Part shown: positions 55,149 through 64,000 of the stretch, one piece after another
Layout: each line of letters starts with the position of its first letter
Position numbering within the stretch: the first letter of the stretch is position 1
Source: Methanolobus mangrovi
Lineage (GTDB): Archaea; Halobacteriota; Methanosarcinia; Methanosarcinales; Methanosarcinaceae
DNA length: 64,000 nucleotides
Assembly: GCF_031312535.1 (NCBI RefSeq)
Contig: NZ_CP133594.1
Coordinates: 2,027,934 to 2,091,933, forward strand
Reading direction: 5' to 3'
Notes under the pieces: model-generated
Databases searched by the model: none
The model's input: the letters and a program-made list of their open reading frames with translations, nothing else
What the model was told of the DNA's origin: nothing
Program-made: the position numbers and the translations under genes

Positions 55149-56786
55149 ATGTATGTGATATCCCTTGACCTTGGAACAAGTGGTTTCAGGTCACAACTTA
55201 TCGATCTTGATAAGAAAGAGACTGTAAAGACCGTAATTACAATGGGTCATCCGCTTCCCGGTGGAAATGTCATGGACCACCTTGATTTTGCCATGAGTAC
55301 CGGAACGGATGTTGCTCACAGGCTGATCATTGAAACTGTAAAGGAAATACTTGAAAAGTTCGATGTTGAACCTGAAAAGATAGAGCGTATAGCAGTCTGC
55401 GGAAATCCCATACAACTCTCACTTTTCCAGAATATGGAGATAAGGGACCTTGCATATGCAGGTGAGAACAAACAGGCAGCTCTTGGAGTGAAGGATATCA
55501 AGAGGGATGCCAGGATATTCCCTGCAAATGAGATCTTCAAAGGCATCTTTGAAATGAATAACTGTGAGATCATCGTTCCTCCGGCTATCAAACACGAGAT
55601 AGGGGCCGATGCTCTTGCCATGATGCTGGAAACGGATTTCATTCACCAGACAGAACCATGTCTTGTTACTGATTACGGGACAAATGCCGAAATGGCACTG
55701 AAGATCGGCGACAGGATAATGACCGCAAGTGCGGCCGCTGGTCCTGCTATCGAAGGACAGGGAATTGCATGCGGAATGCTGGCAGGTCCAGGGGCTATAA
55801 GTGATGTGAACAGTGAAGGGGACTGGTGGCGGCTCACTGTACTTGACGATACAATGACTCCCATAAAGGGACCTCTCGTTGATCCGATCACAGGGGATTG
55901 CATTGAAGGCTGCATTGTAAGACCCAAGGGAATCACCGGTACAGGTGTGATCTCGACAATAGCACTTGCACTGAAAGAGGGACTCATAAAAAAGCTACCA
56001 CAGCTGCCTAATGGCGAACTCATACTTGGGGATAGTATCGTTATCACCAACAAGGATGTAGAAGAGGTTGGCAAGGCCATCGGAGCCATAAGGGCAGCAC
56101 ACATGACCCTTATGGTCGAAGCAGGAATGAAATATGAGGATCTGCGTTATTCATACATGTCAGGGGCAACAGGAACCTATGTTGACGCTGATAAGGCCAG
56201 GCATATCGGTTCTGTTCCCGGTTTCTCCCAGGGTATTGTCCAGTTCGGTAATACTTCCATAGGTCTTGCAAGGAAGATAGCAATCGACAGGTCAAAACTA
56301 GATGAGGTTATCGCTGTTGCAAATAAGATACAGGCAGACCATCTTATGATGGCTACCAGTGAAACTTTCAAGGATATCTATGTCTGCGAACTTTCGACCT
56401 GGCAACATGGAATGCCCACTGAAATGTATAAGCAGATGCTGGAAATGTATGGAATTCCCGTATTCCCACAGGACCTGGAAAAAGTGGAGATCGAAAAAAG
56501 GGTTTCCAGGGATATAGACGATGTCGGAACCCTTGGTCTTGATATTGTGGCAAATATCGGAATAACCCTTGAAGCGCCGGTGGAAAAATGTATTCTTTGC
56601 CACAAGTGTGAAGAGGAATGCCCCGAGGATGCAGTTGTTATCATTGAAAAGGACGGACAGAGATTTGCCAATATTGACAGCCAGCACTGCCTGGGTACAA
56701 GCTGCAGGCGTTGCGTGACTATTTGTCCTGAGCAGACCATGAACCACAGTATTTTGAAGATACAGGAAAAAGGACAGAAAAACTGA
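55149..56786 (+). CDS. ramA: Corrinoid reductive activase RamA
   Basis: A 545-aa protein that reduces inactive Co(II) corrinoid in MtmC, MtbC and MttC with ATP. The ASKHA-type core starts VISLDLGTSGFRSQ; AGENKQAALGVKD and DYGTNAEMAL are family signs. The C-terminus has two [4Fe-4S] motifs: CILCHKCEEECP (about 479-490) and CLGTSCRRCVTICP (about 513-526). It is the last gene of the pyl operon, 26 bp after pylD, so activation and pyrrolysine supply share one transcript. Confidence 0.95.
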   Translation: MYVISLDLGTSGFRSQLIDLDKKETVKTVITMGHPLPGGNVMDHLDFAMSTGTDVAHRLIIETVKEILEKFDVEPEKIERIAVCGNPIQLSLFQNMEIRDLAYAGENKQAALGVKDIKRDARIFPANEIFKGIFEMNNCEIIVPPAIKHEIGADALAMMLETDFIHQTEPCLVTDYGTNAEMALKIGDRIMTASAAAGPAIEGQGIACGMLAGPGAISDVNSEGDWWRLTVLDDTMTPIKGPLVDPITGDCIEGCIVRPKGITGTGVISTIALALKEGLIKKLPQLPNGELILGDSIVITNKDVEEVGKAIGAIRAAHMTLMVEAGMKYEDLRYSYMSGATGTYVDADKARHIGSVPGFSQGIVQFGNTSIGLARKIAIDRSKLDEVIAVANKIQADHLMMATSETFKDIYVCELSTWQHGMPTEMYKQMLEMYGIPVFPQDLEKVEIEKRVSRDIDDVGTLGLDIVANIGITLEAPVEKCILCHKCEEECPEDAVVIIEKDGQRFANIDSQHCLGTSCRRCVTICPEQTMNHSILKIQEKGQKN

Positions 56787-56859
56787 GAGTTTACTGTTCT
56801 CCTACTTTATTTTTTGATTTCCAAAACTTCCAGACCTGGTTCCACTGGAAATTAACGAC

Positions 56860-58434
56860 TTATTCATCAAATTTCAAAATGGTTGTTTTGAGAGTTGCCA
56901 GATCCACAACCGGAACCTGTGCAGGGGTTGGAATGACATTCACCCTTTTCTGGAACTCGGTCTGGTCCTGCCATGTACCGGAATTTATCAGCAGGACATT
57001 CTTGTACCATTCAACACCCACTGTATGCACATGACCACAGTGGAGAATGTCAGGCACATTTCCAATTACAAAATAATCTTTCTTTTCGGGTGCAATGGAA
57101 ACGCGGCTTCCGTAGATGGGTGATAGATGCCTGAATTTCATCATTTCCACCATTGCCTTTGTAGGATCGCCATATGAAACACCTGGAACAGATGCAACCA
57201 GATCGTCAATTGAGCGACCATGGTAAAGAAGTACCTTTACGCCATCCAGATCCACAATTGAAGGATTTCCTACGAATGTCACATTATCAGAAAAATCAGC
57301 TCTTATTATTTCGGGCAATTTTGGCTGGGGTTCAGCCTGACGGACAGCATCGTGGTTTCCAGGAGAAATAATGATATGAATATGGCTGGGTACCCTTGAA
57401 AAATATTCAGCTGCTTTTTTGTACTGGTCATAGACATCCAGAATTGAAAGTTCATGTTCCTGTCCAGGATATATGCCAACGCCATCAACAAGGTCACCTG
57501 CAACAAGGAGATAACGCACTTCCTTTGCAATGGCTGCCAGTGCTTCATTGTCAGTGTCACCATTCAAAAAGTCAAGGAATCTCTCCCACGGCTCTTCAAG
57601 GAAAGTTGAACTTCCAATGTGTATGTCGGATGTAAGGACTGCTTTCCCGACGGTTCCGCTTCTCTTAATAGTTGTATTGGGGAGATCAGGAAGGATTAGC
57701 TTCTGAACTATCATGAGTTTACCATCGTTTGTGAGCTTGCCTGTAAAACCGACAACCTCATCCAGCACCAGATGACTGGCCTGCTCATAGAGTTCTTTGT
57801 CTGCCATACGTATAAGAACTGAAAATGAGCCTGTGGGATCTTCAACTTCCAGTATTTTGTGACCATTACTTGTGCTCTTTATCTCAGATATCATACCAAT
57901 TACAGATACCTCGCCAGCTTCTTTGCTACTCCTTAAATTTGATCTTTTACCTGTCTTCAGACTCTCTATAGGACGGGCATTTATTCTGCCACGGATTATA
58001 TCACTAATCCTGCTGTATCTGTTTCTGAAGAACTGGACAAATTCCATGTATTCACCGACACAAGTCGAATTATCCGTGATATCAGAAATTATGGAGACAG
58101 GATTGTCAGAATAGCAAACGTTGCTCACAGCATTCGAGGAACTGCTTGATGGCTGGTAAGAAGAGGCATAATTATTATTGATATTCAGGGTCTCATTTTG
58201 TGGATTCAATTCTAAAGATGAACTGAAACTTTCTTCTTCCACTGGAAGAAGGCCACTAAACCCTTCAAGGTCAATATGCTCAACATCAATTACAAGGACG
58301 GAAAGATCGATATTCTCAAGTATGTATGCCACGAGTTCCTTCGGGGAACAATGGGTGCAAATAAGGTCCACTGCTTCAGGACTTATCTGATAGCCTTCTT
58401 CAATAAAGGCAGTTAGAACATCAATTTCATTCAT
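56860..58434 (-). CDS. polB: DNA polymerase D small subunit (DP1)
   Basis: A 524-aa archaeal PolD exonuclease subunit. An N-terminal helical domain and a Ser/Asn-rich linker (about 75-110) precede an OB fold (about 175-250) and a calcineurin-like nuclease with SDIHIGS (269-275), GDLVDG (about 312), GNHD (about 363) and GHVH (about 472). It partners with the large subunit DP2, not in this window. It sits close to cdc6 and the origin. The symbol polB follows archaeal usage for the small subunit. Confidence 0.93.
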   Translation of the reverse strand: MNEIDVLTAFIEEGYQISPEAVDLICTHCSPKELVAYILENIDLSVLVIDVEHIDLEGFSGLLPVEEESFSSSLELNPQNETLNINNNYASSYQPSSSSSNAVSNVCYSDNPVSIISDITDNSTCVGEYMEFVQFFRNRYSRISDIIRGRINARPIESLKTGKRSNLRSSKEAGEVSVIGMISEIKSTSNGHKILEVEDPTGSFSVLIRMADKELYEQASHLVLDEVVGFTGKLTNDGKLMIVQKLILPDLPNTTIKRSGTVGKAVLTSDIHIGSSTFLEEPWERFLDFLNGDTDNEALAAIAKEVRYLLVAGDLVDGVGIYPGQEHELSILDVYDQYKKAAEYFSRVPSHIHIIISPGNHDAVRQAEPQPKLPEIIRADFSDNVTFVGNPSIVDLDGVKVLLYHGRSIDDLVASVPGVSYGDPTKAMVEMMKFRHLSPIYGSRVSIAPEKKDYFVIGNVPDILHCGHVHTVGVEWYKNVLLINSGTWQDQTEFQKRVNVIPTPAQVPVVDLATLKTTILKFDE

Positions 58435-58577
58435 AATAATAGCAGGTTGAAATGTAGATCATATTACAATAAAATAACTTACAAAACGATTTTAAACCAC
58501 AAACACTTTATTTTCTGCAAATATATTCCTTAACTCATAAATACATTCTTTCACTTGGCCAGACATAGGTAAGAACA

Positions 58578-59138
58578 ATGAACTTAAAAGACGCTTTTCA
58601 TACTTTCAGAGAAAGTGATAATTTCTTTGTTTCACTTGCTAGGGACATTCTAACGGTCCTGTTAGCCGTACTGATATTTGCATCTTTTTCTCAACTGGTC
58701 TTTGGGATGTGGACTCCCATGGTAGCCGTAGAATCAGGTAGCATGGAACCTCACATGAATATTGGGGATATTATTTTTATCCAGAATATTGATCGGACAC
58801 ACGTTATCACATATGAAGACGGCACGGATAATTACACATCCTTTGATTATTACGGAGATGTAGTATTATACAAGCCATATGGGCAGGAAGGCGTGACTCC
58901 TATAATTCACAGAGCAATGTATTACGTTGAAGAGGGAGAGCCGATGTGGGAAGGAGGACCTGCTGCACCATATGCCGGATATATTACAAAAGGTGACAAC
59001 AAAGTAACGAACAAATACTATGACCAACAGGGACAGGTAAGTTACCAGATGCCTGTTAAAGAAGAATGGATCATAGGCATCGCACGTTACAAAATCCCAT
59101 ATCTGGGCTATCTCAGATTGATGCTTCCAAGCTTCTAA
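58578..59138 (+). CDS. Signal peptidase I (archaeal type)
   Basis: 186 aa with one N-terminal membrane helix (about 24-42) and the catalytic Ser55 in ESGSMEPHM; the His base is probably in TPIIHRAM. The Ser-His type without Lys is typical of archaeal/eukaryotic S26B enzymes. It cleaves signal peptides at the outer face. Convergent with cdc6, with stops 6 bp apart. Confidence 0.9.
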   Translation: MNLKDAFHTFRESDNFFVSLARDILTVLLAVLIFASFSQLVFGMWTPMVAVESGSMEPHMNIGDIIFIQNIDRTHVITYEDGTDNYTSFDYYGDVVLYKPYGQEGVTPIIHRAMYYVEEGEPMWEGGPAAPYAGYITKGDNKVTNKYYDQQGQVSYQMPVKEEWIIGIARYKIPYLGYLRLMLPSF

Positions 59139-59144
59139 AATCAA

Positions 59145-60380
59145 TTACAGATGTAATTGGGTTGTGAGAACAGGCTTGAACAATTCAAGTGGTTTGAGCC
59201 TGTAGTCCTCAAACAATACTTTTTTTGTGCTATTTATAGGGACACTTAATACTATTTCCTTTGTCCTTCCATACCTGCCTTTACTTACGACAACAGCATT
59301 CACTATTCCAAGCATATCCAGTTCTGACATGAGATCTGTTACCCTGCGTTGTGTAAGGATGTCCATGTCCACCTGTAAGCATAACTGCCGATAGACGTTG
59401 TAGACTTCACCGGTTGTAACATTCTTGTAACCATTATTTCTCAGCAACATTACACTGTAAAGCGCAAGTTTTGACTGGGTTGGAAGGGTACGTACAACTT
59501 CAACTACACGATCGACTTCGATCTTTTCCTGAGCGCTTTTTACATGTTGTTCTTCAACACGAGATAGGTTCTCCCGTTCTGCAATTTCTCCTGCAACTCT
59601 TAACAGATCAAGAGCACGTCTGGCATCTCCATGTTCCTGAGCTGCGAAGGCAGCGCAAAGGGGAATGACCATTTCATCCAGGGCATCAGGCTTGTAAGCG
59701 ATAAGAGCTCTTTCATTGAGGATATCACTTATCTGTTCAGCATCATAAGGAGGAAAAATGATTTCTTCTTCTCCAAGAGAGCTTTTTACTCTCGGATCAA
59801 GGAATTCAGTAAATTTAAGGTCGTTTGAAACGCCGATCATACTGACTTTCGAATTTTTAAGATCGGTATTTATCCTTGAAAGATTATAGAGAACATCATC
59901 ACCTTTCTTGATCAATTTATCAATTTCATCCAGAATTATGATAACAACCTGTTTTTCAGTGTCGATTGTTTCCTTGAATTTGAAGAAGACCTGATCTGTG
60001 GGCCAACCGGTCATCGGGACATCTTCTCCGAACTGGCGAGTGAGGTTTGCAAGAAGTCTGTATTGGGTGTCGATAACTTCGCAGTTCAGGTAGACAACTT
60101 TACATGATATCCCAAGTGATTCACCTTTTCTTTCAAGTTCGATTCCAACATTTCTTGTCACTGCAGTTTTACCAGTCCCGGTTTTTCCGTAAATAAGGAT
60201 GTTTGAAGGTGTATCTCCTCTAAGAGCTGAAACAAGAATTGACGCAAGACTGTTGATCTGGTCATCACGGTGAACAAGAGAATCAGGAGTGTAGGAATGT
60301 CTTAAAACCTCTTTGTTTTTAAAAATAGGTTCATTCTCCAGTAATTCCTGGAAAAGACCATCTAATGATTTACTTTGCAT
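59145..60380 (-). CDS. cdc6: Orc1/Cdc6 replication initiator
   Basis: A 411-aa AAA+ initiator. The start MQSKSLDGLFQELLENEPIF is typical of the Methanosarcinales Orc1/Cdc6-1 type. Walker A is GKTGTGKT (65-72) and Walker B is VIIILDEIDK. A C-terminal winged helix (about 310-400) binds origin DNA. ORB-like repeats lie directly upstream (60517-60867), as is usual. Confidence 0.94.
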   Translation of the reverse strand: MQSKSLDGLFQELLENEPIFKNKEVLRHSYTPDSLVHRDDQINSLASILVSALRGDTPSNILIYGKTGTGKTAVTRNVGIELERKGESLGISCKVVYLNCEVIDTQYRLLANLTRQFGEDVPMTGWPTDQVFFKFKETIDTEKQVVIIILDEIDKLIKKGDDVLYNLSRINTDLKNSKVSMIGVSNDLKFTEFLDPRVKSSLGEEEIIFPPYDAEQISDILNERALIAYKPDALDEMVIPLCAAFAAQEHGDARRALDLLRVAGEIAERENLSRVEEQHVKSAQEKIEVDRVVEVVRTLPTQSKLALYSVMLLRNNGYKNVTTGEVYNVYRQLCLQVDMDILTQRRVTDLMSELDMLGIVNAVVVSKGRYGRTKEIVLSVPINSTKKVLFEDYRLKPLELFKPVLTTQLHL

Positions 60381-60516
60381 TTACTGTTTCACCCGATCCT
60401 GTCAAATTAAAAGATAATTGTAATGTGATAAGAATGATAAGAATAATGAGATGAGATTAACTCTCTCATTGCAAACGCTACATTGGAAGTTGAGGTTATT
60501 AATGTTTATGGTTTAG

Positions 60517-60537
60517 ACCCCTTCACTTCAACTGGAA
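60517..60537 (-). repeat. ORB-like element 1
   Basis: ACCCCTTCACTTCAACTGGA with one more A; matches the archaeal origin recognition box in the CCCCTT and CAACTGGAA parts. Confidence 0.75.
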
Positions 60538-60642
60538 CTTGATATAAAAAAGATATGAAGTAAAAAAATCAGTATCTACAAAAACATTCTGAAAGTATTA
60601 AAAATGAATGCATATAAGCAATTTAGTTTCGCATGGAGATTA

Positions 60643-60663
60643 ACCCCTTTGTTTCAACTGGAA
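60643..60663 (-). repeat. ORB-like element 2
   Basis: ACCCCTTTGTTTCAACTGGA and one A; the best match to the ORB consensus of the four. Confidence 0.8.
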
Positions 60664-60681
60664 AGTTTATAAAGAACAGTA

Positions 60682-60702
60682 ACCCTATGATTTCAACTGG
60701 AA
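60682..60702 (-). repeat. ORB-like element 3
   Basis: ACCCTATGATTTCAACTGGA and one A; the G-run side is weaker. Confidence 0.7.
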
Positions 60703-60846
60703 TAGAACAAAAAAGATGTGAACTATCTTTTTAATAGTTTTAAAAAAAGATGGCAGTGCTAGTATCAATTTAATTCTATATATAATTTTCTTTGTGATAA
60801 GTGAAAATTTGGGAAAATTTCAGTTTTATCACTTTCTTTATCTATT

Positions 60847-60867
60847 TTCCAGTTGAAACAATGGGGT
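60847..60867 (+). repeat. ORB-like element 4 (inverted)
   Basis: TTCCAGTTGAAACAATGGGG and one T, in opposite orientation to elements 1-3, on the far side of the AT-rich stretch. Confidence 0.78.
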
Positions 60868-61022
60868 AGCTCTTATGTCGGAATTTTTGACAAATGTGCA
60901 TCATCAAAAAGTACCAAAATTTCATCTTTTTTTCATTTTTTAGAATGCATTTCAAATAATCTCTTCTTTTGAAAAACCGGAACAAAATTGATTTAAATAT
61001 CCTGCATCATTCATGGTTTCAA

Positions 61023-62168
61023 ATGAATGAAAAAGGCTTGGGAAGAAAAGAAATAATCTCTATTCTAGATCAGTCCAAATCCCAGGATTTCAAATATAAT
61101 AGAGTTTTAAGTTCCATGTGTACGTATCCTCATGAAATAGCTGTTCAGGCTCATATGCAATTCATAGAGTCAAACATGGGTGATTTTGGTCTCTTTAAAG
61201 GTACTTATAATCTGGAGAAAGAAGTCCTTAGCATGTTAAGTAATCTGTTACATCATCCTGATGCAGTTGGCTACACCACTACAGGTGGAACTGAATCCAA
61301 TATCCAGGCAATACGTTCCATGCGAAATGTTTTCCTTCAACGGTCAAAGTGTGAAAAACCCAATCTTGTTGTTCCGGATTCAGCTCATTTTTCTTTTGAC
61401 AAAGTATCCGATATTCTGGATGTTGAACTCAGAAAAGCCAGCCTTGACGATAATCTAAGAGTTTCAATTGATTCTGTCTTATCTCTTATAGATGAGAATA
61501 CAATAGGTCTTGTTGGTATAGCTGGCTCAACAGAATTTGGTCAGGTCGATCCAATAAAAAAACTTTCCGAGATAGCCCGGGAAAAAAAAATTTTCCTTCA
61601 TATTGATGCTGCTTTTGGAGGATTTGTCCTTCCATTTCTTGATGAATCATGTGAATTTGACTTCATGTTGCCTGGTGTAACGTCAATAGCTATTGACCCA
61701 CATAAAATGGGTCTGAGCACAATACCATCCGGTGTTCTTCTTTTCAGAAGCCCTGATTATCTGGAAAGTCTCAGAGCAGATACACCTTATCTGACAGTTT
61801 CAACCCAATACACTCTTACAGGGACCAGAAGCGGAGCTGCAGTTGCAGCAACCTATGCGGTCATGAAGTTCATGGGAAAAGAGGGTTACAGAAAAACAGT
61901 TTCACAATGTATGGAATTAACACGTTATCTTCTGTCCAGACTTACAGAGATCAATATACATCCATTGGTAGAACCTGTAATGAATGTAGTTGCACTGGAA
62001 GTTCCAGAACCGGATCTGATTAGAAGCAGGCTTGCAAAAGAATACAACTGGCAGGTTTCGATAACCCAGAATCCTCATGGTTTGCGTCTTGTAATAATGC
62101 CTCATGTAACTATTGAGATGATAGATTCTTTTGTGCAGGATCTGAAACAGGTTCTTCAGACAATTTAG
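61023..62168 (+). CDS. mfnA: L-tyrosine/L-aspartate decarboxylase MfnA
   Basis: A 381-aa PLP enzyme. It makes tyramine for methanofuran and, by aspartate decarboxylation, beta-alanine for coenzyme A. The PLP lysine is in [14 protein letters not shown] holds the cofactor Asp. The ATG at 61023 ([12 protein letters not shown]) fits other MfnA starts; the frame opens at a TTG at 60969 with no support. It ends in TAG with a TGA ten codons later. A TTTGATTTT/AAAATCAAA stem follows. Confidence 0.9.
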   Translation: MNEKGLGRKEIISILDQSKSQDFKYNRVLSSMCTYPHEIAVQAHMQFIESNMGDFGLFKGTYNLEKEVLSMLSNLLHHPDAVGYTTTGGTESNIQAIRSMRNVFLQRSKCEKPNLVVPDSAHFSFDKVSDILDVELRKASLDDNLRVSIDSVLSLIDENTIGLVGIAGSTEFGQVDPIKKLSEIAREKKIFLHIDAAFGGFVLPFLDESCEFDFMLPGVTSIAIDPHKMGLSTIPSGVLLFRSPDYLESLRADTPYLTVSTQYTLTGTRSGAAVAATYAVMKFMGKEGYRKTVSQCMELTRYLLSRLTEINIHPLVEPVMNVVALEVPEPDLIRSRLAKEYNWQVSITQNPHGLRLVIMPHVTIEMIDSFVQDLKQVLQTI

Positions 62169-62191
62169 GCACTTGACTTTTTTAAAATCCA

Positions 62192-62216
62192 TATTTGATT
62201 TTTTCCCAAAATCAAA
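62192..62216 (+). terminator. mfnA terminator stem
   Basis: TTTGATTTT and AAAATCAAA pair around TCCC, about 25 nt after the mfnA TAG. It is AT-rich and could work in either direction. Confidence 0.4.
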
Positions 62217-62445
62217 TAAAACAAAGCAACAGAAAAAGAAAAGTGAGGGGATAAGGCTTGATGGCACCTAGCCTTGAAGCGTGTAAGGCGTGTGTTCATC
62301 TAGCCTGTCTTAATCTAAAATAGACTTTTTTTACATATACTCTTAAGCCAAGCGGGGTGAAAGTATTCTATACGTATCATTCTATGGATTTAACTTTGAA
62401 CAAAAATGAGATAAAGATAAATATGAATGCATCCAACATGTTCTC
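62217..62445 (+). other. Spacer, possible small RNA
   Basis: AAGGCT/AGCCTT (about 62253-62275) forms a hairpin, and GTCT/AGAC before TTTTTTT (about 62309-62334) looks like a terminator. Together they could delimit a transcript of about 90 nt. There is no clear promoter or known RNA match. The right end holds the promoter of the protease gene. Confidence 0.25.
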
Positions 62446-63537
62446 ATGAATACTTCATTGAAGATTGGAAGCATCATGGGAATACCTATTAAGCTCCATA
62501 TTACTTTTTTACTGATACTTCCCGTTTTTGCTCTTGTGTTTGCTACAAATCCGCAACCATATGGTTTTGCGGATGTCGGGTCGGCTACTGAAAGTTATGC
62601 CCTGTCGCTTTTAACAACGATACTGTTATTTGCCTGTATCCTGCTCCATGAATTGGGTCATTCTTACATAGCTAAGAGTTATGGCGTTGAGATCAAGGAC
62701 ATAACCCTGTTGCTATTCGGCGGAGTGTCTTCCATGGAAGAGATTCCAAGGGATCCATCCCAGGAATTCAAGATGGCGTTTGCCGGACCTCTGGTTAGCC
62801 TTATCATAGGTTTTAGTCTTCTTGCATTGCACCTGGTGGCAATTTCATTCATTCCATCATACAGTAATACTTCAATTTACCTGATGGTGGGAATTCTGGC
62901 TTCTATTAATATAGTACTGGCAGTTTTCAATTTGATCCCGGCCTTTCCAATGGATGGAGGAAGACTTCTTCGTGCCTGGTACGCAAAAAGAATGAGCTAT
63001 GTAAAAGCCACTCATTATGCCGCTTACTTTGGTAAGATGTTCGCTTTTATTATGGGTATCATCGGATTACTATGGAATCCATGGCTTATTATGATTGCAT
63101 TTTTTGTTTATATCGGTGCATCCGAAGAGGATAAATCAACAACTGTTACCGTAAGCCTTGAAAAATATAAAGTTTCAGAAGTAATGTCAAAAGAAGTGAT
63201 TTCCGTTACTCCTGAAATGACAGTTGAGGATCTCTCACATTTCATGTTCGAGAATAAACATCTGGGATATCCTGTTATCAAGGGCAATTCTTTAAAAGGG
63301 ATTGTGACCTTTACAGACATACGTAATGTTCTTCCGCATGAGCGCTATGCAACCCTTGTATCCGATGTCATGACAAAGGATGTTATCTCATTACCTTCAA
63401 ATTCAAATGCTGCGGAAGCATTCAAAATAATGACTGTCAATAATATAGGGCGTGTTCTGGTAACAGATAATGACACTGTAAAAGGTATCCTTTCCAGGAC
63501 AGATCTCATGCGATTATTGATGTTAGCGAATGAGTAG
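62446..63537 (+). CDS. Site-2 protease-like metalloprotease with CBS domains
   Basis: A 363-aa membrane protease (M50). Zinc motif HELGH (about residue 68) and the third ligand in FPMDGGRLLRAW; about six helices up to residue 225. Two CBS domains (about 245-360) follow and may bind nucleotides. It could process membrane proteins or regulators. It ends in TAG, followed in frame by TTC TAG TAG TCT TAA. Its last codons overlap the start of the next gene. Confidence 0.88.
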   Translation: MNTSLKIGSIMGIPIKLHITFLLILPVFALVFATNPQPYGFADVGSATESYALSLLTTILLFACILLHELGHSYIAKSYGVEIKDITLLLFGGVSSMEEIPRDPSQEFKMAFAGPLVSLIIGFSLLALHLVAISFIPSYSNTSIYLMVGILASINIVLAVFNLIPAFPMDGGRLLRAWYAKRMSYVKATHYAAYFGKMFAFIMGIIGLLWNPWLIMIAFFVYIGASEEDKSTTVTVSLEKYKVSEVMSKEVISVTPEMTVEDLSHFMFENKHLGYPVIKGNSLKGIVTFTDIRNVLPHERYATLVSDVMTKDVISLPSNSNAAEAFKIMTVNNIGRVLVTDNDTVKGILSRTDLMRLLMLANE

Positions 63538-64000
63538 TTCTAGTAGTCTTAAAAGAGGATCTACATTGAAACATGATAATTTGAGTGATTCACAGGAGAA
63601 CATTTCCGTTTACGATTACAACACCACAGGTGGTAATCTTTATTCGGAAGAAAATCCTGGGAATTCATCATTTTCAAACTCGGGACCAACTGAGATTGAA
63701 GTGATAAAAGAGTTTATAGAACCTGAGAAACCATCTTTAGGTTCCGGTTCTGAAGATACTGAAAAACCTAGCGAGATAATACTTGTAGGGACAGCTCACG
63801 TATCCGAAAAGAGTGTCAGAGAAGTAAATGCAGCTATTGAAAGGGAAAAACCGGACATAGTTGCTGTTGAACTTTGCAGGCCCAGATACGAGGCCATAAA
63901 AGGTAATGTCAAGAACGCTGACATACCTGTAAAGGAGCTTCTTAAGGAAGGAAAGGTCTATTTCTATCTTGTTCACATGCTGCTGGCACATATCCAGAAA
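63530..64000 (+). CDS. TraB/PrgY family protein, N-terminal part (runs off the window)
   Basis: ATG at 63530 overlaps the end of the protease gene; a TTG at 63566 after AGAGGAT is an alternative start. A Ser/Asn/Glu-rich region of about 80 residues precedes EIILVGTAHVSEKSVREV and PDIVAVELCRPRYEAI, the start of the TraB fold. The Gly-Thr-Ala-His motif is the sign of the family (possible metalloprotease). About 157 codons are visible. Overlap with the protease gene implies a shared transcript. Confidence 0.85.
   Translation, partial: MSSSSSLKRGSTLKHDNLSDSQENISVYDYNTTGGNLYSEENPGNSSFSNSGPTEIEVIKEFIEPEKPSLGSGSEDTEKPSEIILVGTAHVSEKSVREVNAAIEREKPDIVAVELCRPRYEAIKGNVKNADIPVKELLKEGKVYFYLVHMLLAHIQK

Larger units (their letters stand above)
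60381..61022. other. Probable chromosomal replication origin (oriC)
   Basis: The region upstream of cdc6 holds four copies of a 21-bp ORB-like motif: 60517-60537, 60643-60663 and 60682-60702 in one orientation and 60847-60867 in the other. The core is TTTCAACTGGAA (reverse TTCCAGTTGAAA) with a flanking CCCC run. Between the third and fourth copies is a very AT-rich stretch (about 60715-60846) that would unwind. This is the typical arrangement of archaeal origins. Confidence 0.85.

Overview
The window is chromosomal DNA of a methylotrophic methanogenic archaeon, most likely a member of the Methanosarcinaceae (Methanolobus or Methanococcoides-like; the genus is an inference). The evidence is three mtmCB pairs, mtbCB and mttBC, all with an in-frame UAG at the pyrrolysine position, plus tRNA-Pyl, pylSBCD, ramA and two copies of mtbA. 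Archaeal housekeeping genes agree: PolD small subunit, Orc1/Cdc6, MfnA, TATA-type promoters and a PGF-CTERM surface protein.

Layout. 0-6 kb: ordinary genes (U32 peptidase family, polyferredoxin, methyltransferase, PGF-CTERM lipoprotein, CDF transporter, MazG, HisF). 6.3-8.6 kb: a cation-chloride-cotransporter-like carrier. 8.7-17.3 kb, all on the minus strand: a complete trimethylamine-to-monomethylamine cluster, read as mttB, mttC, mttP, a winged-helix-like gene, a 49-aa membrane protein, mtbC, mtbB, mtmC1, mtmB1. 17.9-27.2 kb: three paralogous HyuA-type ASKHA ATPases and a PAS/GAF protein without a kinase module; tRNA-Pyl follows at 27.35 kb. 27.7-32.3 kb (minus): mtmC2, mtmB2, mtbA1 and an M18 aminopeptidase. 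32.6-35.9 kb: sensor kinase, response regulator and Msr-type regulator. 36-37.6 kb: an APC permease. 37.8-38.4 kb: gene remnants and a small ORF. 38.8-44.6 kb (minus): mtmC3, mtmB3, then a 36-aa membrane peptide, an APC permease, two small membrane proteins, a superoxide-reductase-like protein and mtbA2. 45.1-50.1 kb: a second Msr/kinase/regulator module. 50.1-56.8 kb: an unusual duplicated leader, then pylS-pylB-pylC-pylD-ramA. 56.9-60.9 kb: polD small subunit, signal peptidase, cdc6 and a replication origin with four ORB-like repeats. 61-64 kb: mfnA, an S2P protease and the start of a TraB-family gene.

How it works together. MttB, MtbB and MtmB move methyl groups from tri-, di- and monomethylamine to the cobalt of MttC, MtbC and MtmC. 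MtbA passes them to coenzyme M. RamA reactivates oxidised corrinoid proteins. PylBCD makes pyrrolysine and PylS charges it onto tRNA-Pyl. Permeases bring in the amines, and two Msr/dCache-kinase modules probably sense substrate.

The least explained parts are the three HyuA-like ATPases, whose upstream and flanking promoters share a box with the methylamine genes; the permease operon with very small membrane partners and an SOR-like protein with a doubled Cys-His loop; a UAG followed by a perfect GNRA hairpin; a small ORF whose UAG touches the hyuA2 ribosome-binding site; and the duplicated, covarying hairpin leader upstream of pylS. All counts, alignments and hairpins were read by eye.
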